Shown: positions 33,756 to 46,168, numbered from the stretch's first letter. The stretch is DNA of 64,000 nucleotides from Prosapia bicincta (GCA_036971475.1 JBAIZL010000002.1:350636082-350700081); one strand, 5' to 3'. Notes: generated by a model not told the origin, from the sequence alone. A program made the numbers and translations.

Positions 33756-36700
33756 TATTAAAATTCATAAAAATAACGCTGTAGCTAAAGACAGAGATAA
33801 TATTAGTTCACCTAGGAAATGGCGCTGTCTAGCTTAGTCCTACTCTCTTCCGGGGACATGAGGCAGCTATAGCATTTCCAATACAAGTAATGATTATTAC
33901 AAATTGTAACAATGACACAGTAGGTAAAGATAGAAAAATTGTTAGTTCATGTGGGAAATGGCGTTTTCTGACTTAAACCTACTCTCTACCGGGGACATGA
34001 AGCAGCTATAACATTTGCACCAAAAGTAATGATTATTACAATTTATAACAATGACGCTGAAGCTAAAGACAGAGAAAATGTTACTTCACGAAGGAAATGG
34101 CGTTATCTGACTTAGACCTACTCTCTACCGGGGACATGAAGCAGTTATAACATTTGGACCACAAATAGTGATTCTTACAATTTATAACAATAACGCTGCA
34201 GCTAAAGACAGAGAAAATGGAAGTTCAAGTAGGAAATGGCGTTGTCTGACTAAGACGTGCGCTCTACAGGGGACATGAAGCAGCTATAGCATTTGCACCA
34301 CAAGTAATGATTATTACAATTTATAACAATGAAGCTGTAGCCAAAGACAGAGAAAATGTTAGTTGACGTAGGAAATAGTGTTGTCTGACTTAGATCTACC
34401 CCCTACCGGGGACATGAAGCAGTTATAATATTTGGACCACAAATAGTGATTCTTACAATTTATAACAATTACGCTGTAGCTTAAGCTTAAGAAAGCGGTA
34501 GTTCACGTAGGAAATTGCGTTGTCTTAATTAGACCTACCCTCTACTGGGGACATGAAGCAGCTATTACATTTGCCACACAAGTAATGATTAATACAATGT
34601 ATAACTATAACGCTGTAGCTTAAGACAGAGAAAATGTTCGTTCACGTAGGAAATGGCGTTGTCTGACTTAGATCTACTCTCTACCGGGGTTCTTGAAGCA
34701 GCTATAATATTTGCACCAAAACTAATGATTATTACAATTTATAACTATGACGCTATAGGTAAAGACACAGAAAATGGTAGTTCACATAGGAAATGTCGGT
34801 GTCTGACTAAGACGTACTATCTACAGGGGACATGAAGCAGCTATAGCATTTGCACCACAAGTAATGATTATTACAATGTATAACTATGACGCTGAAGCTA
34901 AAGACACAGAAAATGGTAGTTCACGTAGAAAATTGCGTTGTCTAACTTGGACCTACTCTCTACCGGGGGTAAAGCAGCTATAATACTTGCACCACAAGTA
35001 ATGATTATTACATTTTATAACAATGAAGCTGTAGCAAAAGACAGAAAAAATATTAGTTCACGTAGGAAATGACGTTGTCTGACTTAGACCTACTCTCTTC
35101 CGGGGCTATGAAACAGTTATAATATTTGCACCCCAATTAATAAATATTACATTTTATAACAATGACCCTGTAGCTAAAGATAGAGAAGATGTTAGTTCAC
35201 GTAGGAATTGGCGTTGTTAGACTTAGACAAACTCTCTTCCGGGGACATGAAGCAGCTATAGTATTTCCAATACAAGTAATGATTATTACAAATTATAACA
35301 ATGACACAGTAGGTTAAGATAGAAAAATTGTTAGTTCAAGTGGGAAATGGCGTTTTCTGACTTAGACCTACTCTCTATCGGGGACATGAAGCAGCTATAA
35401 CATTTGCACCCAAAGTAATGATTATTACAATTTAAAACAATGACGCTGAAGCTAAAGACAGAGAAAATGTTACTTCACGAAGGAAATGGCGTTATCTGAC
35501 TTAGACCTACTCTCTACCGGGGACATGAAGCAGTTATAACATTTGGACCACAAATAGTGCTTCTTACAATTTATAACAATTACGCTGTAGCTTAAGCCTA
35601 GGAAAGCGTTAGTTCACGTAGGAAATTGCGTTGTCTTAATTAGACCTACTCTCTACCGGGGACATGAAGCAGCTATAACAATTGCACCACAAGTAATGAT
35701 CATTACAATGTATAACTATGACGCTGTAGCTAAAGCAGAGAAAATGTTAGTTCACGTAGGAAATGACGTTGTCTGACTTAGACCTACTCTTTACCGGGGC
35801 TATGAAACATTTCCAACACAAGTAATGATTATTACAAATAATAACAATAACACATTAGGTAAAGATAGATAAAATGTTAGTTCACGTGGGAAATGGCGTT
35901 TTCTGACTTAGACCTACTCTCTGCCACGGACATGAAGCAGCAATTACATTTGCAACATAATTTATGATTATTACAATGTATAACTATAACGCTGTAGCTA
36001 AAGACAGAGAAAATGTTAGTTCACGTAGGAAATGGTGTTGTCTGACTTAGGTCTACTCTCTACCGGGGACATGAAGCAGCTATAACAATTGCACCACAAG
36101 TAATGATCATTACAATGTATAACTATGACGCTGTAGCTAAAGCAGAGAAAATGTTAGTTCACGTGGGAAATGGCGTTTTATGACTTAGACCAACTCTCAA
36201 CCGGGGACGTAAAGCAGCAATAACATTTGGACCACAAGTAGTGATTATTACAATTAATAACAATTACGCTGTAGCTTAACACACAAAAAGTATTAGTTCA
36301 CGTAAGAAATGGCGTTGTCTTAATTAGACCTACTCTCTACTGGGGACATGAAGCAGCTATTACATTTGCCACACAAGTAATGATTATTACAATGTATAAC
36401 TATAAAGACAGAGAAAATGTAGCTAAAGACAGAGAAAATGTTAGTTCACGTAGGAAATGGCGTTGTCTGACTTAGACCTACTCTCTACCGGGGGCATGAT
36501 GCAGAGATAACATTTGCAACACAAGTAATGATTATTACAATTTATAACAACGTCGCTGTAGCTAAAGACAGAGTAAACGTTAGTTCACGTAGATAATGAC
36601 GTAATCTGACTTAGACCTACTCTCTACCGCGGACATGTAGCAGCTATAACATTTGCACCAAAAGTAATGATTATTACAATTTGTAACAATGACGCTATAG

Positions 36701-37438
36701 CTAAAGACACAGAAAATGGTAGTTCACGTAGGAAATGTCGTTGTCTGACTAAGACGTACTATCTACAGGGGACATGAAACAGCTATAGCATTTGCACCAC
36801 AATTAATGATTATTACAATGTATAACTATGACGCTGAAGCTAAAGACAGAGAAAATGTTAGTTCACGTAGAAAATTGCGTTGTCTAACTTGGACCTACTC
36901 TCTACCGGTTGTAAAGCAGCTATAATATTTGCACCACAAGTAATGATTATTACATTTTATAACAAAGACGCTATAGCTAAAGACACAGAAAATGGTAGTT
37001 CATGTAGGAAATTTTGTTGTCTGACTAAGATGTACTATCTACAGGGGAAATGAAGCAGCTATAGCATTTCCACCACAAGTAATGTTTATTACAATGTATA
37101 ACTATGACGCTGAAGCTAAAGACACAGAAAATGGTAGTTCACGAAGAAAATTGCGTTTTCTTATTTGGACCTACTCCCTTCCGGGGACATGAAGCAGCTA
37201 TAGCATTTGCACCAAAAGTAATGATTATTACAATTTATAACAATGACGCTGCAGCTAAAGACAGAGAAAATGTTACTACACGTAGGAAATGGCGTTTTCT
37301 GAATTAGACCTACTCTCTTCCGAGGACATGAACCAGCTATAACATTTGCACCACCAGTAATGATTACTACAATTTATAACTATGACACAGTAGGTAAAGA
37401 TAGAAGAAATGTTGGTTCACGTGGGAAATGGCGTTTTC
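33756..37438 (+). repeat. ~139-bp satellite, forward block (~26 monomers)
   Basis: The GGGGACATGAAGCAG box recurs about 26 times between 33,852 and 37,321, mean spacing ~138.8 bp. Individual monomers carry shared variants, for example TTTCCAATACAAG and ATGACACAGTAGGTAAAGATAG. Blocks of consecutive monomers repeat at 10- and 14-monomer distances. One monomer (~35,795-35,840) has an internal deletion and two adjoining copies have duplicated TAAAGACAGAGAAAATG. No monomer encodes a persistent frame; frames up to ~66 codons are by-products of the repeat. Confidence 0.97.
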
Positions 37439-37456
37439 TGATCATTATAATGATCA
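37439..37456. repeat. Palindrome at the satellite inversion junction
   Basis: TGATCATTATAATGATCA is a perfect 18-bp palindrome. To its left the satellite reads forward and breaks off inside GGCGTTTTCTG; to its right it reads in reverse. Confidence 0.93.
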
Positions 37457-38805
37457 TTACTTGTGGTGCAAATGCTATAGCTGCTTCATGTCCTATGTAG
37501 ATAGTAAGTCTTAGTCAGACAACGACAATTCCTACGTGAACTACCATTTTCTGTTTTTTTAGCTATAGCGTCTTTGTTATAAATTGTAATAATCATTACT
37601 TGTGGTGCAAATGTTATAGCTGCTTCATATCACCGGTGGAGAGTAGGTCTAAATTAGCCATTTCCGAGGTGAACAAATATTTCCTCTGTCTTTACCTAGA
37701 GCGTTATTTTTATCAATTGTAAGAATCACTATTAGTGGTGCAAATTTTATAGCTGCTTCATGTCCCCGGTAGAGAGTAGATCTAAGTCTGACAACGCCAA
37801 TTCCCACGTGGACTAACATTTTCTCTGCTTTAGCTACAGCGTTATAGTTATACATTGTAATAATCATTACTTGTTTTGCAAATGCTATAGCTGGTTCATG
37901 TCAGCGGAAGAGAGTAGGACTAAGTTAGGCTACGCCACTTTCTACTTGAACTACAATTTTTTTTGTCTTTAGGTGCAGCGTCATCGTTATAAATTGTATA
38001 ATCATTACTTGTGGTGCAATTGTTATAGCTGCTTCATGTCCCCGGTAGAGAGTAGGTCAATTTAGGACAACGCCATTTCCTACGTGAACTAACGCTTTCT
38101 TAGGCTTAAGATGCAGCGTAATTGTTATAAATGGTAAGAATCACTATTTGTGGTCCATATGTTATAACTGATTCATGTCCCCGGTAGAGAGTAGATCTAA
38201 GTCAGACAACACCATTTCCTACGTGAACTAACATTTTCTCTGTCTTTGGCTACAGCGTCATTGGTATAAATTGTAATAATCATTACTTGTGGTGCAAATG
38301 CTATAGCTGCTTCATGTCCCCTGTAGAGCGTACGTCTTAGTCAGACAACGCCATTTCCCACGTGATCTACCATTTTCTCTGTCTTTAGCTACAGCGTCAT
38401 AGTTATAAATTGTAAGAATCACTATTTGTGGTCCAAATGTTATAACTGCTTCATGTCCCCGGTAGAGAGTAGGTCTAAGTCTAACAACGCCATTTCCTAC
38501 GTGAACTACCATTTTCTATGTCTTTAGCTGCAGCGTCATTGTTATAAATTGTAAGAATCACTATTTGTGGTCCCAATGTTATAACTGCTTCATGTCTCCG
38601 GTAGAGAGTAGGTCTAAGTCTAACAACGCCATTTCCTACGTGAAATAACATTTTCTCTGTCTTTAGCTACAGCGTCATTTTTATAAAATGAAATATTTAT
38701 TAATTGTGGTGCAAATATTATAACTGTTTCATAGCCCCGGTAAAGAGTAGGTCTAAGTCAGACAACGTCATTTCCTACGTGAACTAATATTTTTTCTGTC
38801 TTTAT
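37457..38805 (-). repeat. ~139-bp satellite, inverted block (~10 monomers)
   Basis: The complementary box CTTCATGTCCCCGGTAGAG recurs at about 37,488, 37,628, 37,768, 37,903, 38,043, 38,180, 38,325, 38,462, 38,600 and 38,735. The array ends near TTTTTTCTGTCTTTATTCGTG, where unique sequence with host exons begins. Confidence 0.96.
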
Positions 38806-38964
38806 TCGTGTTGAGTTGCTTGGAAGGCACCTCTTCACCTACTAATAAGACAGTGAAAAATGTGCATAATATTTTAACCAAATCCAGAATTAATTTGAAA
38901 GATTTCTTTTTTTTCAAGGCTTCACAATTATTAAATTGTCTGATATAATTTTCTAAACGCTAAG

Positions 38965-39195
38965 CGACTATCGAAACACTCTGCACTCAATGTGACTGGT
39001 TTGTTTAATAAAATTAACAATAATATAGAGAACTTTACCGATGGGTCCTTAAAAGGTCTCCAGAGATACTCTATTACTTATTTATCGTATTTACGTATTT
39101 TTACTAAAGATATATCACACGAGCCTGAGGGCAAAAATATGTATTTGAATAGCAAAGCTGAAGAGTTTATAAAGACTGTCAGTAAGGTTTTCTCT
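38965..39195 (+). CDS. Host gene, penultimate coding exon (unidentified)
   Basis: A plus-strand frame is open from ~38,944 and is bounded by a possible acceptor (TTTTCTAAACGCTAAG, exon from ~38,965) and a strong donor TCT|GTGAGTATC at 39,195/39,196. The peptide is mixed in composition, with a GLQRYSITYLSYL segment and a Lys/Glu-rich end; no domain was recognised. The donor leaves phase 0, exactly the phase of the next exon at 39,648. There is no obvious start, so earlier exons must lie upstream. The nearest upstream sequence is satellite, which would put it in an intron. A processed or partial gene copy is an alternative, but the intact splice pair argues against decay. Confidence 0.6.
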
Positions 39196-39647
39196 GTGAG
39201 TATCATCTTGTTTTATATTTTCTAAGAATTTCATTGTTTTTTTAAAGTGATTTTTGATGTTTTACAGAACTATAAGTGTGTAATTTTGTGTTCTTACTAG
39301 TCTTTAAGTACTAGAAGAACTCGCCGTTTTTAATTTGTATAAATATTTCCGAAAAAAACATATTTAGGCACAAATACTTAAAGGTTAGTGTATCATAAAT
39401 TCGTGTTTTTTTTTGTTTTTTAGTATGATTCAAACATTCGCGACATTGTTTTACATTTTTTCTGTGATTCAGACATTATTCTTACCTATCTAATAATAGG
39501 TAATCCATAAAGCCAAAGCAACATAAGATGATGGCGTATAAGGTTAAACCTTCTTCAAAGTAAACTTCAAACAAAAACTAATTAACATTTTACTTTTAGA
39601 TTATGCAATTGTTCAAATTAATAATTTGTTATAATATAATGTTACAG

Positions 39648-39737
39648 GAAGAGGAGGCAGACCAACAGAAAATTCACAGTGATACAATGAAGGATATAAA
39701 AGCTTATATTCAAAAGGCCAAAATAGAGAGGCTTTAA
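39648..39737 (+). CDS. Host gene, last coding exon (unidentified)
   Basis: Follows the acceptor TATAATATAATGTTACAG and is open in phase 0 for 29 codons, then TAA at 39,735-39,737. The peptide is highly charged (starts EEEADQQ, ends KAKIERL) and probably helical. It joins the exon ending at 39,195 across a 452-bp intron with GT..AG ends. AATAAA-like signals occur downstream (~39,898). Protein identity not recognised; two isolated exons are too little for a name. Confidence 0.6.
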   Translation, partial: EEEADQQKIHSDTMKDIKAYIQKAKIERL

Positions 39738-39877
39738 CAATCTATTGCTATTATTTGCTAAACCATGTAACCAGTAACAATTGCATAGTATATCTGAGTG
39801 CTATATATCCAACATAGTATAATATATAACTATTTTATCTGATATCTATGTATACATTTTACTAACTGTAATGTAGA

Positions 39878-40611
39878 CAAAGTATCCATTATAGTTTAAT
39901 AAATAACTATTATATCGGAAATCTATATATGCAGTATTTTATAATAAATAACTATTTGATCTGAAACCTATGTATCCATTATACTACATTAAATACATAG
40001 TAGGTATCTGAAAGGGCATTGAATGAAATTTTGTTCTATTTGCATTTCTTTGTGATTATGAGAATCCTGTAGCCAAAGTATCCATTATAGTTTAATATAT
40101 AACTATTATATCGGAAATCTATATATGCAGTATTTTATAATAAATAACTATCTTATCTGAAACCTATATATCCATTATACTATAATAAATACATAGTAGG
40201 TATCTGAAAGTGTATTGAATGTCATTTTGTTCTATTTGCATTTCTTTGTGATTATGAGAATCCTGTGGCCAAAGTATACATTATAATTTAATAAATAACT
40301 ATTATATCGGAAATCTGTATATACAGTATTTTTTAATAAATAACGTATGGTGGCAAGTCACCTGCTCACCTGCCCAAAACTCAACCATGCTCTTTACGAC
40401 ATCACTGCTCGGTACTGGGAGGCTCGGCGTCAAATGGCCCAACTGCCACAGACGGGCGTTGGATAATGAATGAATGAATAATAAATAACTATTTTATCTG
40501 AAACCTTTGTATCCATTATACTATAATAAATACATAGTAGGTATCTGAAAGTGTATTGAATGTCATTTTGTTCTATTTGCATTTCTTTGTGATTATGAGA
40601 ATCCTTAAGTT
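39878..40611. repeat. 196-bp tandem repeat, 3 copies
   Basis: Units start CAAAGTAT(C/A)CATTATA at 39,878, 40,074 and 40,270 and share TATATCGGAAATCT(A/G)TATAT, ACATAGTAGGTATCTGAAAG and GATTATGAGAATCCT. The third unit is lengthened by a 134-bp retroposon plus its target duplication. Confidence 0.93.
40345..40478 (+). mobile_element. 5'-truncated copy of the non-LTR element of 56,396-60,204
   Basis: 134 bp nearly identical to the reverse complement of ~56,408-56,530: GGTGGCAAGTCACCTGCTCA through CAGACGGGCGTTGGATAA. It ends in a (TGAA)n tail and is flanked by TAATAAATAAC at 40,334-40,344 and 40,479-40,489. The stop codon of the long element (GGA TAA) falls right at the tail. Hallmarks of target-primed reverse transcription: 5' truncation, simple tail and target duplication. 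Confidence 0.95.
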
Positions 40612-41439
40612 TTTTTCTATAAAATAAACACAATTTTAGAATTGTTTTTGCCTTAAGTTTCTTACTTCGCAAATGTTAATTGCTTGCATTAACAAGTACA
40701 ACCTCATTTAGTTGTCAAAGGTGTATTTCCAAGGTATCGCATCTACGATTGCATTTCATTGGTGTTATGAGATATGGAATATGTTATTTAAATTTTTTTT
40801 TTTTTAATGGTAAACAAACTAACATAGACACATTTTACTATAAGCAATTTTTTCGGTCTCTAAAATCAAATTAATAACCACTCTGGGACCAACAGTGTTT
40901 TCTTCATCTCTATATTTTGCATAGCGAGTTTTATATTATTACTGAAGTTTACGAATACGTATGAAATAATTATATAAATAGGCCTACAGGGAAATTATTT
41001 TACAAAAACAAATTATGATTAATTTCCATAAGGGTCGTATATGAAGACAGTTCTTTTAGACGGATAATCTTGCCAAAGCAGTTAGAATGACCCCGTACAT
41101 TAGCACAACTAGACAATTAATTCCCCAGAATGGAGGAAATTAAGATCTGTTTGTGGTACTTCCATTCCGTTTACAGTTATTGCGCTAAAGCAACCGAATG
41201 GAAGATCGATCACAAAAAGGGCCTATATAGATAATGTACTTTGAACGTCACTTTCTAACTTATCTTTTACTACAGCTTATAATAGATTATTCCAAGCGTA
41301 TAAACGGAAGAAGAAGCAATACCTTTTACTGTTGAATTGTCTGGAGATTATTCTTTAACCATTCCGTTTTCTATTGGGTAGTAGGAATCACCTCTCTCGT
41401 CAACGAAAGATTCTGCACCAGGTTCTGATTCCATTGTTT
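40612..41439. other. No gene recognised
   Basis: AT-rich. The short frame 40,680-40,874 has a chance C..C..H pattern but no supporting context. Confidence 0.45.
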
Positions 41440-41558
41440 GCGCTATGATAAAACATCTATCATCATCGACAAAATAAATCATACGTCGGATATACAATAG
41501 TTCGAGGACCAATGTTTTCCCTACGCATGGTTACAAGCGACAGTAATTCCTCTTTTAA

Positions 41559-42586
41559 CCCTCGAGGACTCGCGCTAAACACGTTACACCAGCGCTCGCA
41601 CGGGGTAATTTTTTACCCCAATTAGTTTTCAGGTCAATATCAGTAAAGTATTTAATGCTATAAATAAAAAAAATTATTTAAACATATCTTGTTATACTAT
41701 AAAAGATATGAACAAACTCATGCAATATTATTTACTTTCTTATACTTCAAAAGACTTTTCACATACGTCAACTAATTGGTCTTTACAAACACTTTTCCCA
41801 CAATTAGCACAGCATTTATTGTTTTTTGTCTAAGTTTTTAGGGAAAAAATCACGCCTGTAATTAAAATGTTTGTTTGTAATAATTCAAACATAATGCTAG
41901 AGCCTATATTGTAGATAAACGTTTTTCGTTACAATAATACCGAAAACAAAATATTTTATAAACAAGAATAGTGTACAAACACAATATATATCAAAACATA
42001 ATCCTTGCAAGAGAAAATAGAATCTGTGTCTTGACATTGTACACGTTACTATATGCAAACCAGTTCTGACTGTTGTCCATATACCTTAAGAATTTTTTTA
42101 CGAAGGCATCTTTGCTCCACAAATATACAATACCCCAAACGATGCTTTAATTCCTTCAAAGGAAATTTCATTTACGTCTCTCTCTCTTTCTTAAAAAGTT
42201 ACAAATATAAAATTTGTGTTCTCTCTTATCGCCATGACAAAATATATACGTAGATAACTTAAAATAGATTATTAAATTTATAAATTAAAACGAACTTCAG
42301 TGATAAATTCCTCACAAAATACGAAACATAATAAAATTCACTCATAGCAATCTTGGAAAAAAAAATGAAAATTAATTCATGTGATAAAATGGTTGCAACA
42401 ATAACTTCAAACCGTTATAAGTAAACAAAAACTGTCAAACTACCTGATGTAGAGACAGAAATAGATACAGGGCGAGTCAATTAGAAGGTATGTAAGGGGT
42501 GGAAGAATTTCAGGATTTGCAACTGTTTTAAAATCTTTGTTGAAAACTCACTGGGAGAATAATTACCCCGCGCGAGTCATCTAGGG
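41559..42586 (-). mobile_element. piggyBac-type transposon, internally deleted
   Basis: Flanked by TTAA at 41,555-41,558 and 42,587-42,590. Termini CCCTCGAGGACTCGCGC (left) and CCCTAGATGACTCGCGC (right, reversed) are inverted and begin with CCCT, as in piggyBac. GGGGTAAT follows on both sides. At ~1.03 kb it is far shorter than autonomous copies, and only two eroded transposase pieces remain. Confidence 0.93.
41740..42160 (-). pseudogene. piggyBac transposase remnants
   Basis: Minus strand, ~42,000-42,160: FEGIKASFGVLYICG and RTGLHIVTCTMSRHRFYF, matching the start of the DDE domain (EIKAFIGLLYLxG ... GTG..IFxxTMSxxRF). Near 41,740-41,830: NKCCANCGKSVCKDQLVDVC, matching the C-terminal cysteine-rich finger. 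The catalytic middle is deleted and stops interrupt both pieces. The family excises and inserts precisely at TTAA. Confidence 0.8.
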
Positions 42587-43078
42587 TTAAAACCATGTAA
42601 AGACACAACCAATCCCAGTAGCTATAGATCTATATAAATTACAAGCACTTAGTGATAACTACTGGAGAAAATGGCTATTCGACGTCTTGTCTGTTATCTA
42701 GAAACCAACGAGCTTATTTGCAACGAACGGTGTCGTTTCAGGCAAGGCCGATAATCAGTTGACCAATTGCTATTGCTACAATCTGCTATTAAAAATGGTT
42801 TTCTCTTGCGTCAAACACATCCTGCTGTTTTCTTCGACTTCGAGAATAGGAATTCGGAAAACTTTAAAATCATGGGTATAGGGGGCAAACGCTTAGCAAT
42901 CATCGTTAATTTTCTGTCAAATAGATCTTTTCGATTTCATATTCAAATAGTTACAAACAGGAGAATTGCGTACAGGTTAGTCATTACCATTATTTGCTAT
43001 ACAAATATCGCCATATTTGCCATTACCAATAATAGTATAACTGGTGATGTACGGTTTACTGTTCCCAATTTGTAGATC

Positions 43079-43316
<238 letters not shown>

Positions 43317-43562
43317 AATTACTAAAACTCGGAGGTATTTTAACGATGGATAGCACTTAGCTGCAGCCTTTGTACTTCCCACCCCTACCACAGGAATAGC
43401 TCTGTGGATACCTAATACTAATAATTTCTTAGTAAAAAAGATCTAAGTAATATGATTTTGTTCCAATACTAATTAAAAAGCCTAGATAATTTACTAGACC
43501 TTTATTTTTGTGCAATAAATTAGTATTTCATTCTGGAAGATATATATATATATATATCCTGG

Positions 43563-43575
43563 AAGATTTGGCCCT

Positions 43576-43630
<55 letters not shown>

Positions 43631-43646
43631 TTGAGGGCAAAATCTT
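43563..43646. repeat. Inverted repeat with a TA core
   Basis: AAGATTTGGCCCTCAATATA and TATTGAGGGCAAAATCTT pair around ~45 bp of TA repeat that is itself self-complementary. A second GGAAGATATATATAT..CCTGGAAGAT copy lies just left (43,536-43,568). Confidence 0.9.
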
Positions 43647-45964
43647 ATATTACCTAATTTGAAAATGTAAAGCTACTTTATTAATTCTCAAAATAATTTT
43701 AGTAACCTCTAAACTTGTCAGATGGTTCTAGAGTAAGTTGAATATAGAATTATTTATCTCGTCAACTGTAATGCCTATCACCTCAACAAGACAGTAATTG
43801 TTTCCTTTTATTTTACACAATAAATTATCCTGATATCAAATTAAATAAAGTCAGGTGGATTAAGTATTTGCTGTGAATTAGACTTTCTGTGTCCTGTTCA
43901 TATTGTTTATGTGTTAACAGGTTTGTGCGTCATATCTGCTTTCAAACAGCAGATTGCTATAATTCCAGTTATATCTCTTTAAAAAATTAGTAATTATAAA
44001 GATTTCATTGTGATACAAGCTAAAAATAACAGTTTCTATATCATGATTATTTAATTCTATAAGAATACAATCTTTCTCTCCGAGAGAGAAATAACTCTCC
44101 GATATTCTACGCAACAAATACTGGTGATTTTGGTTTCTGATTTAAAATATTGTGAAACTCTGTCTTTAAAAAGTAATTGACTGTTATATTTTTTGCTTAT
44201 TTGAGTTGCTTTGTAACAAAGGAGAAGGAAATATGAATATTAGCTGAATGCCCTTCAGACTGTCTCATATTCAACTGCAGAATCCTCCTTTCACTGAAAT
44301 AAGAATATCTGCAAACAACATAATAGCCATGGGGAAGGAATAGTCATTCAGCAACGTGGAATACCTGGAAAGAGTGTGGCGATGAAACAGCAAAAGTGAC
44401 ATAATATATTTCTTCTTACAAATCTATTTTCATTTACTACTACAGAAATTTATATAATTTAGTAGTAAAAACATTTGCGTGAAAAAATAAGGTAACCCAT
44501 AAGCTAAACCTAAGATATTAGGGCTGAGAATATAGAGATTACTCTTCTTCTACCACAACAACGCGCCATTTACAGCATATTACTTCCAAACCTGTGGCCT
44601 TATGCAATTCTGTGTCCCTGCAATCCGTCAAAGTTTTTAATATTGCAATCTATTAGCAGGTTTACACTCTACCCACTATCGCTTGAATTTCCAATGCTAA
44701 TACAAACTGGTGGCTAAACTAATACATTCAGGCGATGGAGAAAAGAATGAAATTGGAATAATTTTGAATTTCCCTGGAAGACTACACAGATAAATTTAAA
44801 ATAGATCTGTGAGCTTTCTACAGATAGGAGACGTACAAAACCAGAGATGTGAGAATTAAAATATTGTTCCAGTCGTTCAAATCAGTTGGAACCGTTGAAA
44901 ATAAGAATGGTTGGAAAAGGTTATGTTTTGTACTAAACACAAATGTTTTTTTATTACTAATTTTTTGAGAGTTTCTATAATTGTAAAAGGTTTTAAAACC
45001 TACATAAATTTAAATATACTTTATATTATTACTTATGATGAAATCGTTTCAAGTGCAAGATTATTGCATAAATAACTGTATTTGTTGGTGTGACAAAAAC
45101 ATTTTGCTAAATGTTAACATTTTGCTAAATGTTTTTGAATCAAATCGGCAAATTTAATATTTAATGGGAAAGGGTAAAATAAAATTGAACTCGTCAAGAC
45201 ATCTGTCCTGACAACTGAGTTCAAAAATTGCTTTTTACTCAGACCAGCGTTACTTATTCATCTTTATTAACATTTGTACTTAGCAGATAATTGCAATTAT
45301 ATCGTGTCGTAGCTCTATATCTTTGCTTGGTTCAGTTGTTCTTATTAGTCACATTTTCGTAGTATCACGGCTACCCTTACGCTAAATTGCCTACATAACG
45401 CCTTGACTGACGCTAAATTGCCTAGAAACGCCTTGTTATATCTCGGTCTGTACAGTACTGTATATTGTACATGGTAAGTCAAATATACTATATTTGTTGT
45501 ATAAATGTAACTGTATGGTGTAAACCTCAAGATTAACTAGTAAGCCTTTCACTGAAAAACATGAAGTGGTAAATGTAAGTATTTTGTACAATAACACTAA
45601 ATTTTGAAGATGTTGGAAAATTTTCCAAAATAAAGATGTGGAAATTGTACTAATGACGGTTGGCAAATGTGGGTCTTGAGAATAACAAATGAGTATTCCC
45701 TAATCATTATCCATGTAAGTAAAGAGCGTCTAGATTAAGGTTATGATAGGTTGGGTACAGTTGGATAATATTTAACTTGTCTCTGAGGTTAAGCCTAAGA
45801 TTAACTGAGTGTATGATAGTAACGTCCGAAATGAACGATGATCACAGAAGATATTTAACACGGGGTGTGTATAAATCCTATGTTTTACTGGATAACCTAA
45901 AGATTTACCAATATGAAGTAAGTGAAGTGTTACAGTAACTTAAAAAAGATTTTCTGATAGTGAA
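43647..45964. other. No gene recognised; short duplication at 45,377-45,434
   Basis: AT-rich. ACGCTAAATTGCCTA..AACGCCTTG occurs twice in 45,377-45,434. No supported gene. Confidence 0.5.
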
Positions 45965-46066
45965 TAGCTGTGTGTGCACGTGCGTTTATGTTTGTGTGTG
46001 TGTGTGTGTGCGCGCGTTCGTGTGTGTGTGTGTGAGTGTGCGCGAATGCGCGCTTGTGTATGAGTT

Positions 46067-46109
<43 letters not shown>

Positions 46110-46125
46110 GTATTTGTGTGTGAAT

Positions 46126-46168
<43 letters not shown>

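Larger units (their letters stand above)
41440..42990 (+). pseudogene. Non-LTR retrotransposon RT fragment split by piggyBac
   Basis: Jockey-like RT. Left piece (to 41,558): FPYAWLQATVIPLL. Right piece (42,587-42,990): KDTTNPSSYRSI, LLEKMAIRRLVCYLETN, RCRFRQGR-stop-SVDQLL, HPAVFFDFE and FLSNRSFRF. This follows the known order of Jockey RT motifs. Removing 41,559-42,590 (element plus one TTAA) rejoins them in frame. Stops in the right piece and loss of the usual KAYD/W segment after FFDFE show old decay. The downstream RT part and YADD are absent. Confidence 0.88.

Noticed and set aside
34653..38512. 60-72-codon frames within the satellite
   Set aside because: Each arises from monomer sequence and is closed in neighbouring monomers; the period is not a multiple of three.
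33756..38805. CRISPR-like array
   Set aside because: The whole ~139-bp unit repeats with no unique spacers, orientation flips, and the context is eukaryotic; it is a satellite.
40680..40874. Possible zinc finger (C..C..H pattern)
   Set aside because: Single weak pattern in a short frame in T-rich DNA, without a second finger or splice context.
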